Shown: piece after piece, positions 33,823 to 36,233 of the stretch
How the letters are laid out: each line of letters opens with the position of its first letter
How positions within the stretch are numbered: position 1 is the stretch's first letter
NCBI GenBank assembly: GCA_016208855.1
Contig: JACQXF010000134.1
Coordinates: 1-36,233, forward strand
DNA from: Nitrospirota bacterium
GTDB lineage: Bacteria > Nitrospirota > Thermodesulfovibrionia > UBA6902 > DSMQ01
Direction: 5' to 3'
DNA length: 36,233 bases
Position numbers and translations under genes: made by a program
Notes under the pieces: generated by a model
What the model was told of the DNA's origin: nothing
Databases searched by the model: none
The model's input: only the letters and a program-made list of their open reading frames with translations

Positions 33823-36013
33823 CGGATCCCCCCTCTTTATCTCCTTCCTGTGGCATATGCATCAGCCATATTACAAAGACCCGTTAACCGGGGTTTATCG
33901 GCTTCCATGGGTAAGGCTTCACGGTATAAAAGATTATTATGATATGGTAGCCATCCTTGACGGCTTTCCATCAATACACCAGACCTTTAACATCGTGCCT
34001 TCCTTGATAGAGCAGCTTCTGGACTATACCAATGGCAGGGCAATAGACAGGTTCCTTGACACCAGCAAGGCGCCTGCAGCAGACCTCACAGAAGAGCAGC
34101 GGCTGTTTGTTCTTTCGGATTTTTTTCTTGCAAACTGGGACAACATGATAAAACCCCTGCCGCGATACTACGAGCTCCTTAATAAAAGGGGAAAGACTGT
34201 TACTAAAGAGGATATAAAGAAAAGCATAAAGTATTTTTCTGATCAGGATATTCTTGATCTTCAGGTCCTTTTTAACCTCTCATGGTTTGACCCTCTTTTA
34301 AGGGAGAAATACCCTTATCTTAAGGAGCTTATAAATAAAGGCAGAGATTATACAGAGGCAGACAAGGGTATTGTCATTAAAACACAGACCGAGGCATTAA
34401 AACTGATTATCCCTGAATACAAGAGAATGGCTGAGAAGGGACAGATTGAAATATCTACAACCCCTTTTTATCATCCCATACTGCCGCTTCTCTATAATAC
34501 AGACTTAGCCCGCATTGCCATGCCTCATGTAAGGCTTCCGCAATATACCTTTTCACATCCTGAAGATGCAGCCGAACAGGTCAGGATGGCAGTTGAGTAT
34601 TTTGAGAAGGTCTTCGGCTTCAAACCAAAAGGCATGTGGCCTTCGGAGGGCTCTGTTGGCCAGGATATACTAAATATAATCAGACAGGAAGGCATCAGGT
34701 GGATTGCAAGCGATGAAGGTATTCTCTCTGCATCTCTAAACGCCCATTTCAGGGACTCATCAGGCGCTGTGAGGGAGCATGAGAGGTTCTATAAGCCTTA
34801 CCTTGTGGGAGATGATATATCAATGATCTTCAGGGATCACACGCTTTCAGACCTCATAGGTTTTGTTTATCACAGATGGGATATAAAGAGGGCAGTTGAT
34901 GATTTCATAGACAGGCTTTGGAGGATAAAGTCTAACCTGCCAGGTGGAAAGGCATCCCTTGTGCCTGTGATACTTGACGGAGAGAATGTGTGGGAATACT
35001 ATCAGAATGACGGCAGGGATTTTCTGCTTCACCTTTATGAAAGGTTAAGCAGGGAGGAATGGATAAAGTGCGTTACTGTCTCGGAGTTTTTAAATGAACA
35101 TCCTCCCGAGGAGCGTATAGGAAAACTCTTTACGGGCTCATGGATTAACAGCAACTTTGGCATATGGATCGGCCATGAAGAGGATAATCTTGCATGGGAT
35201 ATGCTTTATGAGGCAAGAGATGCGCTCTCTGCCTATCAGCGGATGAATCCGCAGGCTGATTTGAAAGATGCTTGGCGCGCAATATATATAGCAGAGGGCA
35301 GCGACTGGTGCTGGTGGTATGGTGATGAACACGTGACAGAGACACAGGATGTGTTTGATGAGCTTTTCAGGGCTAATCTGATTAAGGTTTATAAAGTCAT
35401 AGGCAAAAATATTCCTCCGAGGCTCCTTCTGCCAATACCCAGGGAGGACAGAAAAATTAGCCCTGCTGTTACAATCAAGGGCTTTACCACACCGAAGATA
35501 GACGGAGAGGTTACAAACTATTATGAATGGTTAAACTCTGCATACATAGATACAGCGAGAAGCGGCGGAACAATGCACATGGCAGAGGCATTTGTATCAA
35601 GGGTGTATTACGGGTTTGACCTTAATAATTTATTCATCAGGGTAGATACAAAAAGGCCGCTGACAGAGGTTTCAAAGGCGGTTACATATTCCATTCAGTT
35701 CTTCAAGCCGATGCAGTACAAGCTGGATGTAACTATTGACGGTGAGACAAGTGCATTGTTTTACAGAAGCGTTGAGAAGGAATGGCAATTTGTAAGGGAT
35801 ATAGAGGGTGTTGCAATAAATGATATACTGGAGACCGGCCTGCCTTTTAATCTCCTCGGCGCAAACGAGGGGGATGAGGTGTCATTTTTTATATCTGTCC
35901 TCAGGTATGATGAGGAGGCAAAGACATATTCGGAGCTTGAGAGATGGCCATGGAAGGGGTTTATATCTATAGAGGTGCCGGGCCCAGGATTTGAGGCAAT
36001 GATGTGGCAGTGA
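33815..36013 (+). CDS. Glycoside hydrolase family 57 protein (alpha-amylase/glucanotransferase-like)
   Basis: A 732-residue protein of the GH57 group (COG1449 type), enzymes acting on alpha-glucans such as glycogen. The N-terminal region 1 motif FLWHMHQPYYKD, the nucleophile glutamate E278 in GMWPSEGSVGQD and the acid/base aspartate D388 in VILDGENVWEYY are visible; the C-terminal third forms a beta-rich domain (about residues 570-732). No signal peptide is seen, so it is probably cytoplasmic. The ATG at 33815 is preferred to the longer frame from 33752 because homology starts with PLFISFLWH; it overlaps ftsB by 8 bases. Whether it hydrolyses, transfers or branches glucan is undecided. Confidence 0.9.
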   Translation: MSSGSPLFISFLWHMHQPYYKDPLTGVYRLPWVRLHGIKDYYDMVAILDGFPSIHQTFNIVPSLIEQLLDYTNGRAIDRFLDTSKAPAADLTEEQRLFVLSDFFLANWDNMIKPLPRYYELLNKRGKTVTKEDIKKSIKYFSDQDILDLQVLFNLSWFDPLLREKYPYLKELINKGRDYTEADKGIVIKTQTEALKLIIPEYKRMAEKGQIEISTTPFYHPILPLLYNTDLARIAMPHVRLPQYTFSHPEDAAEQVRMAVEYFEKVFGFKPKGMWPSEGSVGQDILNIIRQEGIRWIASDEGILSASLNAHFRDSSGAVREHERFYKPYLVGDDISMIFRDHTLSDLIGFVYHRWDIKRAVDDFIDRLWRIKSNLPGGKASLVPVILDGENVWEYYQNDGRDFLLHLYERLSREEWIKCVTVSEFLNEHPPEERIGKLFTGSWINSNFGIWIGHEEDNLAWDMLYEARDALSAYQRMNPQADLKDAWRAIYIAEGSDWCWWYGDEHVTETQDVFDELFRANLIKVYKVIGKNIPPRLLLPIPREDRKISPAVTIKGFTTPKIDGEVTNYYEWLNSAYIDTARSGGTMHMAEAFVSRVYYGFDLNNLFIRVDTKRPLTEVSKAVTYSIQFFKPMQYKLDVTIDGETSALFYRSVEKEWQFVRDIEGVAINDILETGLPFNLLGANEGDEVSFFISVLRYDEEAKTYSELERWPWKGFISIEVPGPGFEAMMWQ

Positions 36014-36029
36014 AAGATAGATACTAATC

Positions 36030-36057
36030 TCAAAATTATCATTGCAAAATTAACAAT
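36030..36057 (+). repeat. 28-base dispersed repeat, intergenic copy
   Basis: Exact match over 28 bases to 26852-26879 inside hisA. It begins 17 bases after the GH57 stop. It has no coding role here. Confidence 0.85.
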
Positions 36058-36071
36058 TAACAATGATTGAA

Positions 36072-36136
36072 AATAACGGTGCTTCCGGGGATTGCGTGAG
36101 CGAGCACCGTTATTCCCGCAGTCCTTTGAGCGGGAA
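36072..36136. repeat. Double palindrome downstream of GH57
   Basis: A perfect 12-bp inverted repeat AATAACGGTGCT (36072-36083) and AGCACCGTTATT (36103-36114) is followed at once by a second, TTCCCGC (36113-36119) and GCGGGAA (36130-36136); the two share bases. Neither has a T-run. The second matches the style of abundant dispersed TTCCCGC...GCGGGAA repeats in bacterial genomes. They could end transcription or be repeat debris. Confidence 0.65.
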
Positions 36137-36150
36137 TCCAGTTTATTTAA

Positions 36151-36233
36151 ATGAAAAGATTTTTTGTCTATAAGAAATGGGAAAGGAGTTGGAAACTGAA
36201 ACTTATTGAGAAAGGGAATCCCGATTGGAATGA
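36151..36233 (+). pseudogene. Possible C-terminal remnant of a GIY-YIG nuclease (cut by window edge)
   Basis: An open frame from the ATG at 36151 to the window end starts MKRFFVYKKWERSWKLKLIE and continues KGNPDWN. From residue 8 this resembles the tail of small GIY-YIG endonucleases, which typically ends with KxWxRxWKxxLIExxNPxWxDLY. An in-frame stop lies directly upstream, and the catalytic GIY-YIG part is absent, so this is probably a 5'-deleted remnant beside the palindromic repeats. Only 27 residues are visible, so the call is tentative. Confidence 0.35.

Overview
The window reads as chromosomal DNA of a Gram-negative, probably anaerobic or microaerophilic bacterium. It has KdsB (LPS Kdo activation), an outer-membrane PNAG exporter and a beta-barrel protein, together with a type 1B (PyrD/PyrK) dihydroorotate dehydrogenase and a PyrR attenuator, which are features otherwise common in Gram-positives. 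Gene order (proC-yggT-divIVA-hisS, pyrRBC-carAB-greA-pyrKD), moderate GC and abundant short tandem DNA repeats would fit a Nitrospirota (Thermodesulfovibrionia-like) or deep deltaproteobacterial lineage. That placement is inference; no marker gene for phylogeny was searched. Gene density is about 95%, with no rRNA or tRNA gene, CRISPR array or complete insertion sequence seen.

Layout. 1-3448 (minus strand): a molybdopterin oxidoreductase pair, a catalytic subunit without Tat signal (SoeA-like) and a four-cluster ferredoxin subunit (SoeB-like, cut by the left edge). 3630-6576: proC, yggT, divIVA, hisS. 6715-13378: a complete pgaABCD-type operon for poly-N-acetylglucosamine biofilm polysaccharide. 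13400-23173: the pyrimidine operon, opened by a strong promoter and a PyrR-binding hairpin plus intrinsic terminator, then pyrR, pyrB (carrying an in-frame TAG), pyrC, carA, carB, greA, pyrK, pyrD. 23167-26140: a SAM hydrolase-like protein, a glycosyltransferase-like protein and an outer-membrane barrel. 26144-27767: hisA, hisF. 27842-28470: a vapBC toxin-antitoxin pair. 28513-29556 (minus): a PP-loop tRNA-thiolation-like protein. 29659-36013: kdsB, pyrG, eno, ftsB-like, GH57 amylase-like. The right end holds palindromic repeats and what looks like the tail of a GIY-YIG nuclease gene.

The most unusual feature is a set of short tandem-repeat DNA elements with periods of 7 or 8 bases that sit inside essential biosynthetic genes (proC, pyrC, carA, carB three times, pyrK, hisF, kdsB) and are translated in frame as extra surface loops or linkers. 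Related copies occur between genes. One 31-base heptamer element is read in two different frames in different genes, so the conserved thing is the DNA and not the peptide. The palindromic octamer element has the same 69-base length in carA and carB, is 24 bases (three octamers) shorter in pyrC, and in both car copies carries a T-to-G change at exactly the octamer that would otherwise give an in-frame TGA. Repeats also supply the last codons and stops of hisA and pyrG. Together these look like a DNA element family that colonises host genes and is filtered by coding constraint.

Functionally, the pyr operon with pyrG (CTP synthase) covers carbamoyl phosphate to orotate and UTP to CTP; pyrE and pyrF are not in the window. 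The PyrR leader would shut the operon down when UMP/UTP is abundant.
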